The notes under the pieces were generated by a model, which had not been told where the DNA came from, made no database searches, and worked only from the letters and a program-made list of their open reading frames with translations. DNA of 64,000 nucleotides from Planctomycetaceae bacterium (lineage in GTDB: Bacteria; Planctomycetota; Planctomycetia; Pirellulales; Pirellulaceae): contig PBOG01000214.1 of the NCBI GenBank assembly GCA_002724245.1, forward strand, positions 1 to 64,000, given 5' to 3'. Position 1 is the stretch's first letter; every line of letters starts with the position of its first letter. The translations under genes were made by a program, and so were the position numbers. Positions 19,000 to 28,708 of the stretch are shown piece by piece.

Positions 19000-21012
19000 T
19001 CACTGCGAATCGACCTCTCCATCGAGGTCAATCTGCCGAAAGATCGGCAAATGACGGTAGTAAACCTCTAACGTGCAGGCAGCCAGGGCGGTCGTGTAGA
19101 CTCTGCCGCCAGCTCTGGAGTGCGAATGTGCTGGTTGCCAGCTCCCTGCATGCTTGCCACGACTCACCTGGCTTGAAACGAGGACATCCCGCATCTGTTT
19201 GTTCCAGCGATCCCAGTGGGTGCCACCGGCCTGATGCAACGTCTGCGTGGCGTAGTACCAGTAATAGATGTTCTCGCGTCGCGCATCTGGCAAGTGCTGG
19301 CTAAGCAGGTAATCTACCCCCTGTCGCAGACCAGGTTCACGCAACGACCAGCCCAAGTACATGCGACACAACAATGCCTCGGCAGTCATCACCGGTGTCG
19401 GTGCATTCCCCCGCTGGTAAGCGTACTGCGAACCACTGCGCGTAGCCACGCCATCCAGGTAATGGCTCGCTAGTTCAAGTGTTTCCTCGGGCACCTCAAG
19501 GCCAGCGGCGCGAGCGCTTTGGAGAGCCATCATCTGCCAGCCCAGCACACTCGTATCACCACGCCGTCCTGGCCTCGGAGTCTCCTGATTGGGACGGTAA
19601 CGCCAACCACCATCTGGAAACTGTGCTGCAACAATAAAATTGATTGCCTGTTGTGCCGGAATTCGCAATCGCTCGTTACCCGTCATCAAGAACGCTTCAC
19701 ATAACACAATCGCGCATTGCCCTTGTGCGTACATCCCGGTGTTGCCAGATCCATTAATGCGCAAATCACCATTTGGTAACTGACTGTCCAGTAACCATCG
19801 CAACCCACGTGCTACCACGTTTTTGTAGACGCCCGTATCGGGTGTCTGCCCGGCTCCCAAAAAAGGCATTAGCGCCAACGAGGTTGCAGCACTGTCGCTG
19901 GTGCGGCCACCGTCCAGTTTCCAGCGTCCGTCACGGCGCTGTTGACGCGAAAGCCAATGCAATGCCCTGGCCACAGCTGCCTCTGTAAGTGTCGTACCCC
20001 CTTCTTGCCTGATCATCTGCACCCGAACTCGCGGATCGCGCGAAGCCAGTGCCAACCGCGATTTGCGAGGCCCCTGCACACGTTGACGGACCTGCTCCAG
20101 TGGCACCGTTGTTTCGAGCAGCTCTGAATCAACTCGTAATTGCCGCGCCTCCTGCTCCGCTCTGAGTAAAATCTGCCGATCTGTCTGGTTGTTTACGTCG
20201 AACTCGCTGGGCGGAGGCAATTGAAACTGAGCTTCATCCTGCTGAAGAGAAAATTCCGCGACACCCTCCCGGACATTGCGACTGACAACTGTAGAAAGTG
20301 TGATCATACGATCCTGTAAATCGCCCAGAGTCAGCAAACCCAGAATCGTGAGCAAGATGAGATGAAAGACCAAACTAATCAACCAGGATGGCAGGTCCGT
20401 AAACAACTCACTAAGCCATGCTGTAGCCAGCGCTGTTGCTGTGTGCGGCCTCAAACGACGATGCGCCTCTGTAGACGCCGCCGCGCGCCGACGTCGCGCT
20501 CGCGGTGGAGATGGCAAGACCGGAGCTGGTGGAGCCCCAGCCACCACTGGGTCTAATGGCTTCGACACATGTTCCGCGGGCAACGGCACGTGTGGTGCTG
20601 GCGAATCGACTACCGGCTGGGCCAACGAAGGCCCAACAGCAGTCCGAGAGCTCTGATGCTGCTGCAGTAACCTGTGTGCCTGGCGTTCCTGCTCCTCTGT
20701 CAGTTGAATACTGGTCTCGCACTGCCAACAATCAGCAACGGCCAACCACAGCCGAATCGACATCGGCGCCCGGCACTCCGGGCAACCGCACAATAGGGTG
20801 CTGCCATCGAACCAAATTCCGTCCGGGCCACCGGCTTTCTGCTGCCCTCCTGGAACTGCGTCTGAATGCTGCTCCAGAGTGATCGCCCTTGTCAACTCCG
20901 CAGATAAAGGCTGGTCAGAGTCGAGCGGCAAAACGGGAGGCATCGCAGCGACAGGGCCAGGTACCTGCTGCAAACGACTGTCGTCGATAACACCATATCC
21001 AGTCGGGCGCAT
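19000..21012 (-). CDS. Zinc-ribbon membrane protein with prenyltransferase/squalene-oxidase repeats
   Basis: The protein has 670 residues. N-terminal region: LLCGCPECRAP and DCWQCETS (near residues 73-100) form a four-Cys zinc-ribbon-like module. A Pro-rich linker, a basic patch (PPRARRRRAA) and one hydrophobic segment (WLISLVFHLILLTILGLL, near 213-231) follow. The C-terminal half holds alpha-toroid repeats of the squalene cyclase/prenyltransferase class, such as ALHWLSRQQRRDGRWKLDGG, GLRWLLDSQLPNGDLRING and IVAAQFPDGGWRYRPNQ. The DxDD acid motif of true squalene-hopene cyclases is not seen, so cyclase activity is doubtful. In planctomycetes such proteins are frequent and of unknown role. The toroid probably sits outside the cytoplasm, and a ligand-binding or structural job is inferred. 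Confidence 0.85.
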   Translation of the reverse strand: MRPTGYGVIDDSRLQQVPGPVAAMPPVLPLDSDQPLSAELTRAITLEQHSDAVPGGQQKAGGPDGIWFDGSTLLCGCPECRAPMSIRLWLAVADCWQCETSIQLTEEQERQAHRLLQQHQSSRTAVGPSLAQPVVDSPAPHVPLPAEHVSKPLDPVVAGAPPAPVLPSPPRARRRRAAASTEAHRRLRPHTATALATAWLSELFTDLPSWLISLVFHLILLTILGLLTLGDLQDRMITLSTVVSRNVREGVAEFSLQQDEAQFQLPPPSEFDVNNQTDRQILLRAEQEARQLRVDSELLETTVPLEQVRQRVQGPRKSRLALASRDPRVRVQMIRQEGGTTLTEAAVARALHWLSRQQRRDGRWKLDGGRTSDSAATSLALMPFLGAGQTPDTGVYKNVVARGLRWLLDSQLPNGDLRINGSGNTGMYAQGQCAIVLCEAFLMTGNERLRIPAQQAINFIVAAQFPDGGWRYRPNQETPRPGRRGDTSVLGWQMMALQSARAAGLEVPEETLELASHYLDGVATRSGSQYAYQRGNAPTPVMTAEALLCRMYLGWSLREPGLRQGVDYLLSQHLPDARRENIYYWYYATQTLHQAGGTHWDRWNKQMRDVLVSSQVSRGKHAGSWQPAHSHSRAGGRVYTTALAACTLEVYYRHLPIFRQIDLDGEVDSQ

Positions 21013-21229
21013 GGAATAACCAACACGAAAACAACCTGTACGTCCGCAAGTCGGTCAGCATCACCGACATTCGAAAACCTGGCAATTGAGATCTCACTCC
21101 CCATCCATCTTAACACTTCCGCAGAGTGGTCCATAGATGCGAGAATTCGGTGCGTGAGAAGCACAGGGCAATCAGCGGCACCCGAGTCATCGAGGTGCAA
21201 CTCATCAGAAAAAGTGGAAAGACAACCGC

Positions 21230-23005
21230 CTAGGCGCAGTGACGTTCACCGATCTCATTACAGAGATTTTCAGCATCGCAACGCAGTAACTGTGACATGT
21301 GTTTCGCAACAGTGTGACGCGCTGCCAACTTAGCCCCATAAACCCCGGCCACTTGCCGGTAATGTTCGTAGTGGGCCATTATTTCTGTCACCAGTTCAGG
21401 GACTTGCGTTCGGTCAACCGCAACCAATCCGATCGCACCGCTGGGAACTGCCGTTGGCCTGGAAAAAAATCTTGAGTTCATTTGTCCCTGCGGAGCTGCG
21501 ACATTCGCATACGCGTCACTTACCGACCAGTGAATTGTTCGCGCCTGGGTGTGCAACGCAAATAGAGCTGAGCTCAATGACGTTCCTGCAGACCGATGCA
21601 GTACCATGGTCCACCGTTTTACGGTGTTCCCGTGGCAGTCTGTTTGCAATACATCGAGACGCAAATAGGTACCAGGTGACTCTGGTCCAGTCCAGTAAAA
21701 CCGCGGACACCACACCGACGCACCATGCGGAATGCGTGTAACCCCTGTTTCAAACTGTCCGCATTGAGGGTCGGGACCGGTAATACGCTCCACGGCAGAC
21801 TGTCGCTCTGTTTGACTGACTTGTGGCATCCCGTCAACTGGCATCGGCTGCCAGAGCTGGGATACCCTCTCCAGATAACGCGCATTGGCCTCCGCGACTA
21901 TTTCTCCCATCCAACAGCCAGCGGGAACAATGACTGGAATACCAGAGCAAAGGAGCTCCAGCATGACGCTGCTGATGCGCGAATAGTAAGCCTCACCGTC
22001 GTACATCAATAGCCCGACATCTGCAGACTCCAAGAATTCGCGATACCCATCTGCACAAAGGGGATAAGGAGCAAACACGACAGGTGATGGTTCGTTGTAC
22101 AGCAAGCCATGCTGTACATTCTGTGGAACCTCAAGCGGCGGAGTGCCAGGCTCTTGTTGCATCCGCAATTGCAGTTTTCCACTAGAGAGCCCACGGTTCC
22201 ATAAACTACTGACATACTCAGCACGATCGGTAACGCCTTTTTCTGCTCTAGGCTGTCCGCCAAGCATCAGCCGCAAGGGAGATCCCAGGGGACGATCTGT
22301 AGAGGACGCCTGACGGTCAACCTCCACCGGAAAAGGCAAATATCGAAACGGAACCTGACTGAGTTGATTCAGACTATCGCAAACGTGAGGTGTCGTCGCG
22401 TAGAACCGGAGACGCCCTTGTTCAGCAAGTTGCTCAGCCTGCTGCAAGGCCTGTTTCATTACATTTGCCTGTCGTTCTTGCGCGGCCCAATCTGCTGGCC
22501 TCCCTTGCAAACACGACGAATGGTAGTACAGGTGCCATGTCGCATTTGCCGCATCTGGACAACGATTCAGGTACTTCAAGACACCGAGCAGTGACAACTC
22601 CGTACAAAATGGCAAGCAGACATGATCGTCCTGTTCCAGTCCGATCTCTCCAAACAACCTGTCGCAGCTCGCCGCAAAACTACGAATCCGTTTCCTGCGT
22701 CCTAAACAATGTTTCAGAAACAACGGCAACCCTGTGCGCGACTGCGCTGCGATTCCTTTTTCCGGTTGTGCGCTGAATGACGAATAAGGATCCAAGGCGG
22801 TGTACCGAAAGATCGGATAAACCAACCAGCCAGGCGGGACGGCTTCACGTTGCTCGAAGGCTCGATTGGTCGCCAGAACGGGCTGCAAGTCGGCCAAGGC
22901 TGCCGCCTTGAGCAGACATACCGCGTGCTTGAGAAAGTGCCCCCCCACTTCGATCAGAGAGTTGTCAAGCAAGACAAAACGCGGCAACGACATAGCAGAT
23001 TCCAT
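21230..23005 (-). CDS. Glycosyltransferase-like protein (GT-B fold, GT4-type)
   Basis: The protein has about 591 residues from the ATG at 23005; an ATG at 22993 (MSLPRFVLLDNS) is equally plausible, and a GTG at 23092 would add an unconserved tail. The N-terminal half has LLDNSLIEVGGHFLKHA and alternating beta/alpha pattern. The second Rossmann-like half has LRLMLGGQPRAEKG, then YREFLESADVGLLMYDGEAYYSRISS followed by VMLELLCSGIPVIVP and EIVAEANA, which matches the donor-binding E-x7-E region of GT4 enzymes in layout. The C-terminal ~150 residues do not match the family and are unassigned. Donor and acceptor sugars are unknown. It is divergent from mutY with about 130 bases between. Confidence 0.7.
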   Translation of the reverse strand: MESAMSLPRFVLLDNSLIEVGGHFLKHAVCLLKAAALADLQPVLATNRAFEQREAVPPGWLVYPIFRYTALDPYSSFSAQPEKGIAAQSRTGLPLFLKHCLGRRKRIRSFAASCDRLFGEIGLEQDDHVCLPFCTELSLLGVLKYLNRCPDAANATWHLYYHSSCLQGRPADWAAQERQANVMKQALQQAEQLAEQGRLRFYATTPHVCDSLNQLSQVPFRYLPFPVEVDRQASSTDRPLGSPLRLMLGGQPRAEKGVTDRAEYVSSLWNRGLSSGKLQLRMQQEPGTPPLEVPQNVQHGLLYNEPSPVVFAPYPLCADGYREFLESADVGLLMYDGEAYYSRISSVMLELLCSGIPVIVPAGCWMGEIVAEANARYLERVSQLWQPMPVDGMPQVSQTERQSAVERITGPDPQCGQFETGVTRIPHGASVWCPRFYWTGPESPGTYLRLDVLQTDCHGNTVKRWTMVLHRSAGTSLSSALFALHTQARTIHWSVSDAYANVAAPQGQMNSRFFSRPTAVPSGAIGLVAVDRTQVPELVTEIMAHYEHYRQVAGVYGAKLAARHTVAKHMSQLLRCDAENLCNEIGERHCA

Positions 23006-23133
23006 TACTTGTCGGTAAGATCCGTAACAGCCGCAATGCTTGCGGAGAACCGTAGCGTGAGAACCGCCACACGTCAACGCAAACTCAGCCACTACGGCCA
23101 GAGAGATACCGCGAGTTCACCTGGTAACACCCC

Positions 23134-24243
23134 ATGACCATGGGCAAGCCGCCTCCACCTGACATACCGGACAGTCGCTGGAGACAATCATTGCGCCGAC
23201 GATTGCTCACCTGGTTCCGGGCCCACGGCCGCGACTTGCCGTGGCGCCGGACGCGCAGCCTGTACCACGTCTGGGTGAGCGAAATCATGCTGCAACAAAC
23301 GCAAGTGGTGACCGTGATTCCGTTCTTTCAACGATTCATCAGCAGATTCCCTGACATTACCAGCCTCGCCTCTGCCGAAGAAGATGAAGTGCTTCGGCTG
23401 TGGGAAGGCCTGGGATACTATCGCCGTGCCCGCAATCTTCACAGCGCAGCACAACAGATCGTACGAAATCACAATGCACAATTTCCCGAAGATTTTTCAG
23501 TTGCCCGTTCGTTGCCGGGAATTGGCCGTTACACGGCGGGGGCCATTCTATCGATTGCGTGCAACCACAAATTGCCAATCCTGGAAGCAAACACCGTGCG
23601 AGTGTTTAGCCGACTACTGGCTTTTCGCGGAGTTCCATCCGAAAAAGACGGGCAACAACTGCTTTGGTCGTTTGCCGAGTCGGTACTTCCGCGCAAGCAC
23701 GTAGGCGACTTGAATCAGGCTCTGATGGAACTCGGGAGTGAAATCTGCGTACCGCGTGTTCCCAACTGCGCGACGTGTCCCGTTCACATGCTCTGTGCGG
23801 CGCATCGCCAGGGAGCACAGGCTCTGATCCCCACCAAGAAACAACGTCCTGCAATCGAAAATGTCACTGAAGCTGCTATCGTCATACAGCGCGGCGGACG
23901 TGTGCTATTGCGCCGGCACAGTGATCAGGAACGCTGGGCGGGCCTCTGGGATTTCCCGCGGTTCGCAACCAGCCCGGGGCAGACTGCCGTGAGCCATCAG
24001 GAACTAATTGACAACGCGCTCCAACTAACCGGTATGAAAATAGAGGCATCGCAACACCTGACCACCATGCAGCACAGTGTGACGCGTTTCCGGATCACCC
24101 TGCAATGTCATTTAGCGCGCTATGTCTCAGGCCGAAAACAAGGCGATCATCTATGCTGGCGTGCGCCAGACGAATTGGAACAACTGCCTTTGAACGTAAC
24201 CGGACGGAAAATTGGCCGCCTGTTAGTGAACCTCAACAAATAA
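23134..24243 (+). CDS. mutY: A/G-specific adenine DNA glycosylase MutY
   Basis: The protein has 369 residues. It is an HhH-GPD glycosylase with the catalytic Glu in SEIMLQQTQV (E50), the HhH loop LPGIGRYTAGAI (127-138), and a 4Fe-4S motif C205-x6-C212-x2-C215-x5-C221. The C-terminal NUDIX-like 8-oxoG recognition domain is present (AAIVIQRGGRVLLRR, GLWDFPR). MutY removes adenine mispaired with 8-oxoguanine in the cytoplasm. The catalytic Asp (D138 in E. coli, in LDGN) is replaced by Glu here (PILEANTVRVFSR, E151). From general memory similar LEAN sequences occur in other planctomycete MutY proteins, so this may be a lineage feature. The ATG at 23134 or 23140 may be used. Confidence 0.92.
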   Translation: MTMGKPPPPDIPDSRWRQSLRRRLLTWFRAHGRDLPWRRTRSLYHVWVSEIMLQQTQVVTVIPFFQRFISRFPDITSLASAEEDEVLRLWEGLGYYRRARNLHSAAQQIVRNHNAQFPEDFSVARSLPGIGRYTAGAILSIACNHKLPILEANTVRVFSRLLAFRGVPSEKDGQQLLWSFAESVLPRKHVGDLNQALMELGSEICVPRVPNCATCPVHMLCAAHRQGAQALIPTKKQRPAIENVTEAAIVIQRGGRVLLRRHSDQERWAGLWDFPRFATSPGQTAVSHQELIDNALQLTGMKIEASQHLTTMQHSVTRFRITLQCHLARYVSGRKQGDHLCWRAPDELEQLPLNVTGRKIGRLLVNLNK

Positions 24244-24380
24244 TTTTACTGCGCAGCAAGCCGTGTCGTTTCCTGCGCAGCGCGTGTTTTCCGATGCAGC
24301 AGCGAATCGAGTCGAGAGCAAACACGCTTCAATTTGCACTTCCTGCGCGTCCGCTGCCCAGCACGTTGTCTCTGCGCTCT

Positions 24381-24436
24381 GCCTGACCTATATTCGAAAA
24401 GCCTGACCTATATTTGAAAAGACAGTTATTCGAAAA
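24381..24436. repeat. 20-base direct tandem repeat, two copies plus a degenerate third
   Basis: The word GCCTGACCTATATTCGAAAA at 24381-24400 is repeated at 24401-24420 with one change (C to T), and its last 16 bases recur imperfectly at 24421-24436 (13 of 16 identical). It lies 60 bases upstream of the TraB-like gene start. The TATATTCGAAAA core could be an operator array or a slippage product. Confidence 0.8.
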
Positions 24437-24500
24437 GACAATGCGGCCTGTCGTATTCTTCAATCGCACCAAATGGCAATCACCGGGACACCCTTTGACC

Positions 24501-25442
24501 ATGCGTATGATTCATCCACTCGCTCTATTGCTGGTCACACTGTTTTCAACGCCTGGTATCCAAACAACCCTTGCCGACGACAAACAGCCCACGCCGCCTC
24601 AAAACCGCAAGCAACCACGATCTGGGAAAGCACCCGCCTTTGTTCGCTTGACTCGAGACAAAGATAAAAAACTGGTCGCCCTGGAAACTGCGGTTGTACG
24701 TTACGTTCCGAAGACTCCAACGGACGCGGGAGTGACCGTGGATTTGATCGGCGCGATTCATGTTGCCGACAGCACTTACTATGACCAACTTAATAAGATG
24801 TTCGCCCGCTATGACGCCGTCTTGTATGAATTAGTCGCGCCATCAGGAACGCGCATTCCCAAAGACACCAAAGTAAAAGCCCACAATGCCATCAGTGGCC
24901 TGCAACTCAGCATGAAACGGATGCTCGAACTCGAATTTCAACTCGAGAAAATTGACTATTCCCCAGAGAACTTTGTCCACGCAGATTTTTCTCCAGAAGA
25001 ATTCAGCCAATCCATGAAAGACCGGGGTGAGAGTTTTTCCCAAATGTTATTTCGCATGCTGGGACAAAGTCTTGCGACACAATCCAAAAGCAACAATGAG
25101 GCGAATACGGCATTGTTATTTGCCTTCTTCTCACAAAACAGGGCTCTGAAACTCAAGCAAGCCCTGGCACCACAATTCGAAGATCTAGATGGACAACTTG
25201 GCGTTCTGGGAGGTCCCCAAGGTTCAACGATCATCACCGAGCGAAACAAGCGGGCACTCGAAGTACTCAAAAGAGAAATCAAGGTCGGCAAGAAAAATCT
25301 GGCGATCTTCTATGGAGCCGGACACCTGGCGGATATGGAACACCGTCTGATCAAGGATTTTGCTATGAAACGCACTCAGGAATCGTGGGTGGCAGCATGG
25401 TCCTTGAAACCAGTGAAGAAGCGGAAAGCGCGGCAACCATAA
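24501..25442 (+). CDS. Secreted TraB/GumN-like (Tiki fold) protein
   Basis: The protein has 313 residues from the ATG at 24501, chosen because it opens a standard signal peptide (MRMIHPLALLLVTLFS, cleavage near TLA-DD). Upstream ATG/TTG codons lie in repeat DNA. The mature part starts with a Pro/Lys linker. The motif VDLIGAIHVADSTYYDQLN, followed by YDAVLYEL, matches the GxxH and E motifs of the TraB/PrgY/GumN family, where the His and Glu are thought to serve a metalloprotease-like site. A second region near the end, LAIFYGAGHLADME, gives the conserved GxxH. The family is related to Tiki proteases, but bacterial members' substrates are mostly unknown. It is probably periplasmic. It stands alone downstream of mutY. 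Confidence 0.78.
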   Translation: MRMIHPLALLLVTLFSTPGIQTTLADDKQPTPPQNRKQPRSGKAPAFVRLTRDKDKKLVALETAVVRYVPKTPTDAGVTVDLIGAIHVADSTYYDQLNKMFARYDAVLYELVAPSGTRIPKDTKVKAHNAISGLQLSMKRMLELEFQLEKIDYSPENFVHADFSPEEFSQSMKDRGESFSQMLFRMLGQSLATQSKSNNEANTALLFAFFSQNRALKLKQALAPQFEDLDGQLGVLGGPQGSTIITERNKRALEVLKREIKVGKKNLAIFYGAGHLADMEHRLIKDFAMKRTQESWVAAWSLKPVKKRKARQP

Positions 25443-25536
25443 TACCCACTCGAAACACAACAACAGATGGGCGACGGTCACCAATGCCAGGGGTGCCGAT
25501 CGACACTGACAATCGAACTCTCATAAGATTTGGCGG

Positions 25537-25776
25537 ATGCTAGGATTCGACGCACAACATCTCTTCGTCGGTGGTGTTTCGATCCTGATGGGCGTTTTAC
25601 TCGCCGGCACTGGGGCAGCCGACGCCGTCTGGCTATTTCAGTTGCGCAAGGCTCGCTGGCTGGAACGCCAAATAGGTCATCTTCCGGCGCGCGTGCTGAT
25701 TACGTCGACTGGAGTTGCGCTGATCGTGTTGGGTGGCTTGATTGCATCCGGATTTCAGCTGTGGGCTGCGAATTGA
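25537..25776 (+). CDS. Small two-helix membrane protein
   Basis: The protein has 79 residues. Two hydrophobic helices, about residues 10-34 (LFVGGVSILMGVLLAGTGAADAVWL) and 53-72, are joined by a basic loop (QLRKARWLERQ), so both ends should lie outside the cytoplasm. The composition is clearly that of a real membrane protein rather than a shadow frame, and no longer frame overlaps it. No family recognised. It lies 94 bases after the TraB-like gene and converges with the next gene. Confidence 0.65.
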   Translation: MLGFDAQHLFVGGVSILMGVLLAGTGAADAVWLFQLRKARWLERQIGHLPARVLITSTGVALIVLGGLIASGFQLWAAN

Positions 25777-25895
25777 CAACCTCACATTAGCTGCCCCACA
25801 CCAACTCCCCGACACCAGGCACAACCGCCTCCCAGGCCACCAATTCAATCATGTCTTGGCCCGGTTGCTGCCAAACAATCCACGCATCGCAGAGG

Positions 25896-27500
25896 CTAGC
25901 GCGGCATCACTCGGTACACAAAAAAATGTCGATTCCGTTGCACGCCCAAAGGATAAATACGCGCTAACGGAATTCCCCCACGATCCAGCGGGCGGTCGAT
26001 CACAATGTGCGTGATCCCGTACGGTACAGCCTGTGCCAATAAATCTGGCAACGCTCCGGGTTCACCCCGACGCCTTTGAAAATTCGTGACGAACTCCATC
26101 CGCTGATGCCACTGCAAGAGTGACCTCGCATTCTGGGGCACATCCTTACGCGTGGCGACTTCGCTGCGATGCGCATACCACTTGAACGTCTGCTGACGTA
26201 ATGGCGTCAGAAATCTGGCTCCGGGTCGCGTGTTGGTTCGGATCCACTGGCACACTCGAACCCAATCTGCGTACCTTTCCCGCGCTGAGGACATCCGATC
26301 CGGTAGAGCCGCATCCGCTTGCATCGCCGCAGCTGGACGGTACTCCGTGCGACGCGCAAGCGCCCGTGCTGCTAATCCTGTGCCCGCAACTAAAAGCAGC
26401 AGCAGCAATAAACCTTGCCCCAGGAGATGCCGATTCAACCGCACCGTATGCCACCACAAACCGGCTCCTATCGCAACTCCCAGAGGGACCATTACATCGG
26501 ACAATCGAAACCAATAGAACCGGAGCCAGAAGGCAGCCACGGCACGGTGCCAAAGCGTCAACTGATCAACAAGGATACCGATCAACGCAATAGCAACAGC
26601 CGCAGCAACGAGTGCATACAGGCGCTGCACCTGACCATTCCGTCTGAAAAACCATGCGCAACAAATCCACCCCAACAACAAGGCGCCAAAACGCCAGGCA
26701 AAGATGCCACCATGGCTGTAGAAGATTCGATGAAACACCAGGTGGTGTGACAAACGCTCAAACACATAGATTTCGTTTGCAGCGCCGATCTGCTCAGGTG
26801 TCGCAACATCCGTGAGTTGGATTGCAGGCCAGATGCCCGGCACTGCAAACAACACCGCAACCAGGATCGGGCGCCAGGACTGACACGTTCTCCCAATTCC
26901 ACGATGAACCAAAGAGACAAACAGGATTCCACAGAGAGACCAACCACCCACTAACACATGAAACGCGGTCGCAACCCCGACGAACAGCCACGCCGGTGTC
27001 CACTGATCACGTACCAGGTATCCCAATCCAAACAGCAAACACGCAAACGCAAACCCTTTCGCTTCCACACCTCCAACCACCCACTCACCAGCAAAGTGCG
27101 CATAATGCGTCAGGCAGACAAACAAGGCAGCTGTGAGTACCGCAAGCAAACGACAGGGAATACATCCATAACTGACTCGCTGCCAGCCCCATGCCAACAG
27201 TAGCCAGATCAACACGCGGCCCAGCCAGGCGGTCGCAGGGAGCGGGAAAAAAAGCGTCAACCAGCCAAAATCCCAGAAAAATACAGCATGACCATCTTCA
27301 GAGCTGAGAAAATGATCACCAGGGCACCAATCCGGATTCCAGAAGTGCTTGGCCTTCGCCAAATAATGGGCCTCGTTGACACCGGGAACAGGCCCACCTG
27401 CGAATAAAAAAAACACGGCGAGAATCAACAGCACTTCAACAGCTGACGCGACCCAAGAGCCCTGCCTTAGTCGTCGGTCTTCTAATGGCCCGAGTCCCAC
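25896..27500 (-). CDS. Polytopic membrane protein, tentatively DUF6798
   Basis: The protein has 534 residues with about ten hydrophobic helices and a C-terminal soluble tail (about 420-534). The first loop reads VNEAHYLAKAKHFWNPDWCPGDHF, an acidic/His segment placed like the catalytic loop of GT-C glycosyltransferases (lipid-linked sugar donors). Its resemblance to the planctomycete DUF6798 group is from memory. The tail contains WIRTNTRPGARFLTPLRQQTFKWYA and ITHIVIDRPLDRGG, typical of periplasmic tails in such enzymes. Envelope glycan assembly is a reasonable guess but unproven. It stands alone between convergent and divergent plus-strand genes. Confidence 0.75.
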   Translation of the reverse strand: MGLGPLEDRRLRQGSWVASAVEVLLILAVFFLFAGGPVPGVNEAHYLAKAKHFWNPDWCPGDHFLSSEDGHAVFFWDFGWLTLFFPLPATAWLGRVLIWLLLAWGWQRVSYGCIPCRLLAVLTAALFVCLTHYAHFAGEWVVGGVEAKGFAFACLLFGLGYLVRDQWTPAWLFVGVATAFHVLVGGWSLCGILFVSLVHRGIGRTCQSWRPILVAVLFAVPGIWPAIQLTDVATPEQIGAANEIYVFERLSHHLVFHRIFYSHGGIFAWRFGALLLGWICCAWFFRRNGQVQRLYALVAAAVAIALIGILVDQLTLWHRAVAAFWLRFYWFRLSDVMVPLGVAIGAGLWWHTVRLNRHLLGQGLLLLLLLVAGTGLAARALARRTEYRPAAAMQADAALPDRMSSARERYADWVRVCQWIRTNTRPGARFLTPLRQQTFKWYAHRSEVATRKDVPQNARSLLQWHQRMEFVTNFQRRRGEPGALPDLLAQAVPYGITHIVIDRPLDRGGIPLARIYPLGVQRNRHFFVYRVMPR

Positions 27501-27804
27501 ACTTCATCTTTCAGCACAAGGATGCCATTACAACTCGTTACAGGCTTCAGAACGCCACCTGCAGATGAGCCTCTGTGGCTAAATCAAACCGGTGGGATCA
27601 GTTCGCACGCGGATTTCAATCGGCCGTCACCCGCGTTCCCACAGTACTTCGCCAAAGACCCAAAGCAGCATACCACTACAACAAACAGCCAGAATCACCA
27701 GACATGTCCCTTAGAACGTTAACCTATCCAGAATCCGCGCCAAGTGGAAAACGTCATAGACAGCGACTTGCAGCACAGCAAATCACTCATGGAAATTCAC
27801 AATC
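27501..27804. other. Divergent intergenic region, 304 bases
   Basis: It separates the divergent membrane-protein gene and the YpsA-like gene. Short frames inside have no ribosome-binding sites and no recognisable content. No hairpin or promoter match worth listing was seen. Confidence 0.4.
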
Positions 27805-28284
27805 ATGTGTAACTCTTTACCGATTCAACGCATTGTCTCGGGTGGTCAGACTGGCGTAGATCGAGCCGCACTCAACGTCGCAATTGCCCTGCACATCAAC
27901 CATGGTGGGTGGTGTCCGAGAAATCGCCTGGCTGAAGACGGACGCATTCCGGAAATTTATTGTTTGACTGAAACAGAGTCAGCCGGGTATCCGGATCGTA
28001 CGCGCCGGAACATCCTTGACTCTCACGGGACATTAATCCTGTATCAAGGCCAACTGCACGGTGGTACGAAGTTAACCTGGCAATTGGCAGAGGAACTTGG
28101 CATGCCTCACCAGCTAACGGACTTGCAGGGAGAGTGGGCAACTTCGTCGATCCTCCGCTGGATTACTGACCACCAGATCACCGTCTTGAATGTCGCGGGA
28201 CCGCGGGAAAGTTCCCACCCGGGTATTGGTAAACAGGCGGCCCGGTTTCTGGAGCGTCTGTTAACACCTCTACCGCGCAGGTAA
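27805..28284 (+). CDS. YpsA-like Rossmann protein (putative molybdenum carrier family)
   Basis: The protein has 159 residues. The N-terminal motif RIVSGGQTGVDRAALNVAI is diagnostic of the YpsA/'putative molybdenum carrier' family (Rossmann-like fold related to the LOG and DprA nucleotide-binding families). It is followed by GGWCPRNRLAEDG and TRRNILDSHGTLIL, where Gly-Gly and Asp line the expected ligand pocket. Near the end, LNVAGPRESSHPGIG is the conserved C-terminal signature. The ligand is thought to be a nucleotide-like molecule; the molybdenum name comes from weak evidence. It is cytoplasmic, single-domain and of normal length. Neighbours give no hint of function. Confidence 0.87.
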   Translation: MCNSLPIQRIVSGGQTGVDRAALNVAIALHINHGGWCPRNRLAEDGRIPEIYCLTETESAGYPDRTRRNILDSHGTLILYQGQLHGGTKLTWQLAEELGMPHQLTDLQGEWATSSILRWITDHQITVLNVAGPRESSHPGIGKQAARFLERLLTPLPRR

Positions 28285-28708
28285 TCGATCCGCTATCGGT
28301 GGTTAAGGATTCTGTGCGGGACGATTCAGTGCGTAACAAACCGCGCGTGCCACGGATGTGCCGCTCAACTCATCCGGTTCCTGTAAACGGGGCTTGTAAA
28401 CACACCAGGGCAGAGAGGCCTCAGCCACAGATGCGTTCCGTTTGTCGGCAAACTTCAGACTTAAATATGGTAAGATCAAGAGCAAGGTACCTGATCAGCC
28501 TGCATGATGTCGCACCCCCGGCCACTTCAGATATTTCAATTTCCCTGGATAAGACCCCATTCTACTTCCACTGACTGTTCCAGAGCATTACCAGGACCTC
28601 GTGTTCCCAAACTCGCAGAAGGTTGCCAACAGCACATCGAACGTGCGATCTTGGATTCACTTCGCTGATACCCGGCTCTAGTCTTTCCCTCGCTCCAAAG
28701 GACCTGCA
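28285..28708. other. Intergenic region, 424 bases
   Basis: Two small frames (plus 28299-28574, minus 28303-28485) overlap each other, lack ribosome-binding sites and have random-looking composition. An AT-rich patch near 28460-28475 (TTAAATATGGTAAGAT) could be part of a promoter for the DUF1501 gene, but is too far from the start to be sure. Confidence 0.4.

Noticed and set aside
28299..28574. 91-residue frame in the gap before the first DUF1501 gene
   Set aside because: Low-quality composition, no ribosome-binding site, and overlapped by an equally good minus-strand frame.
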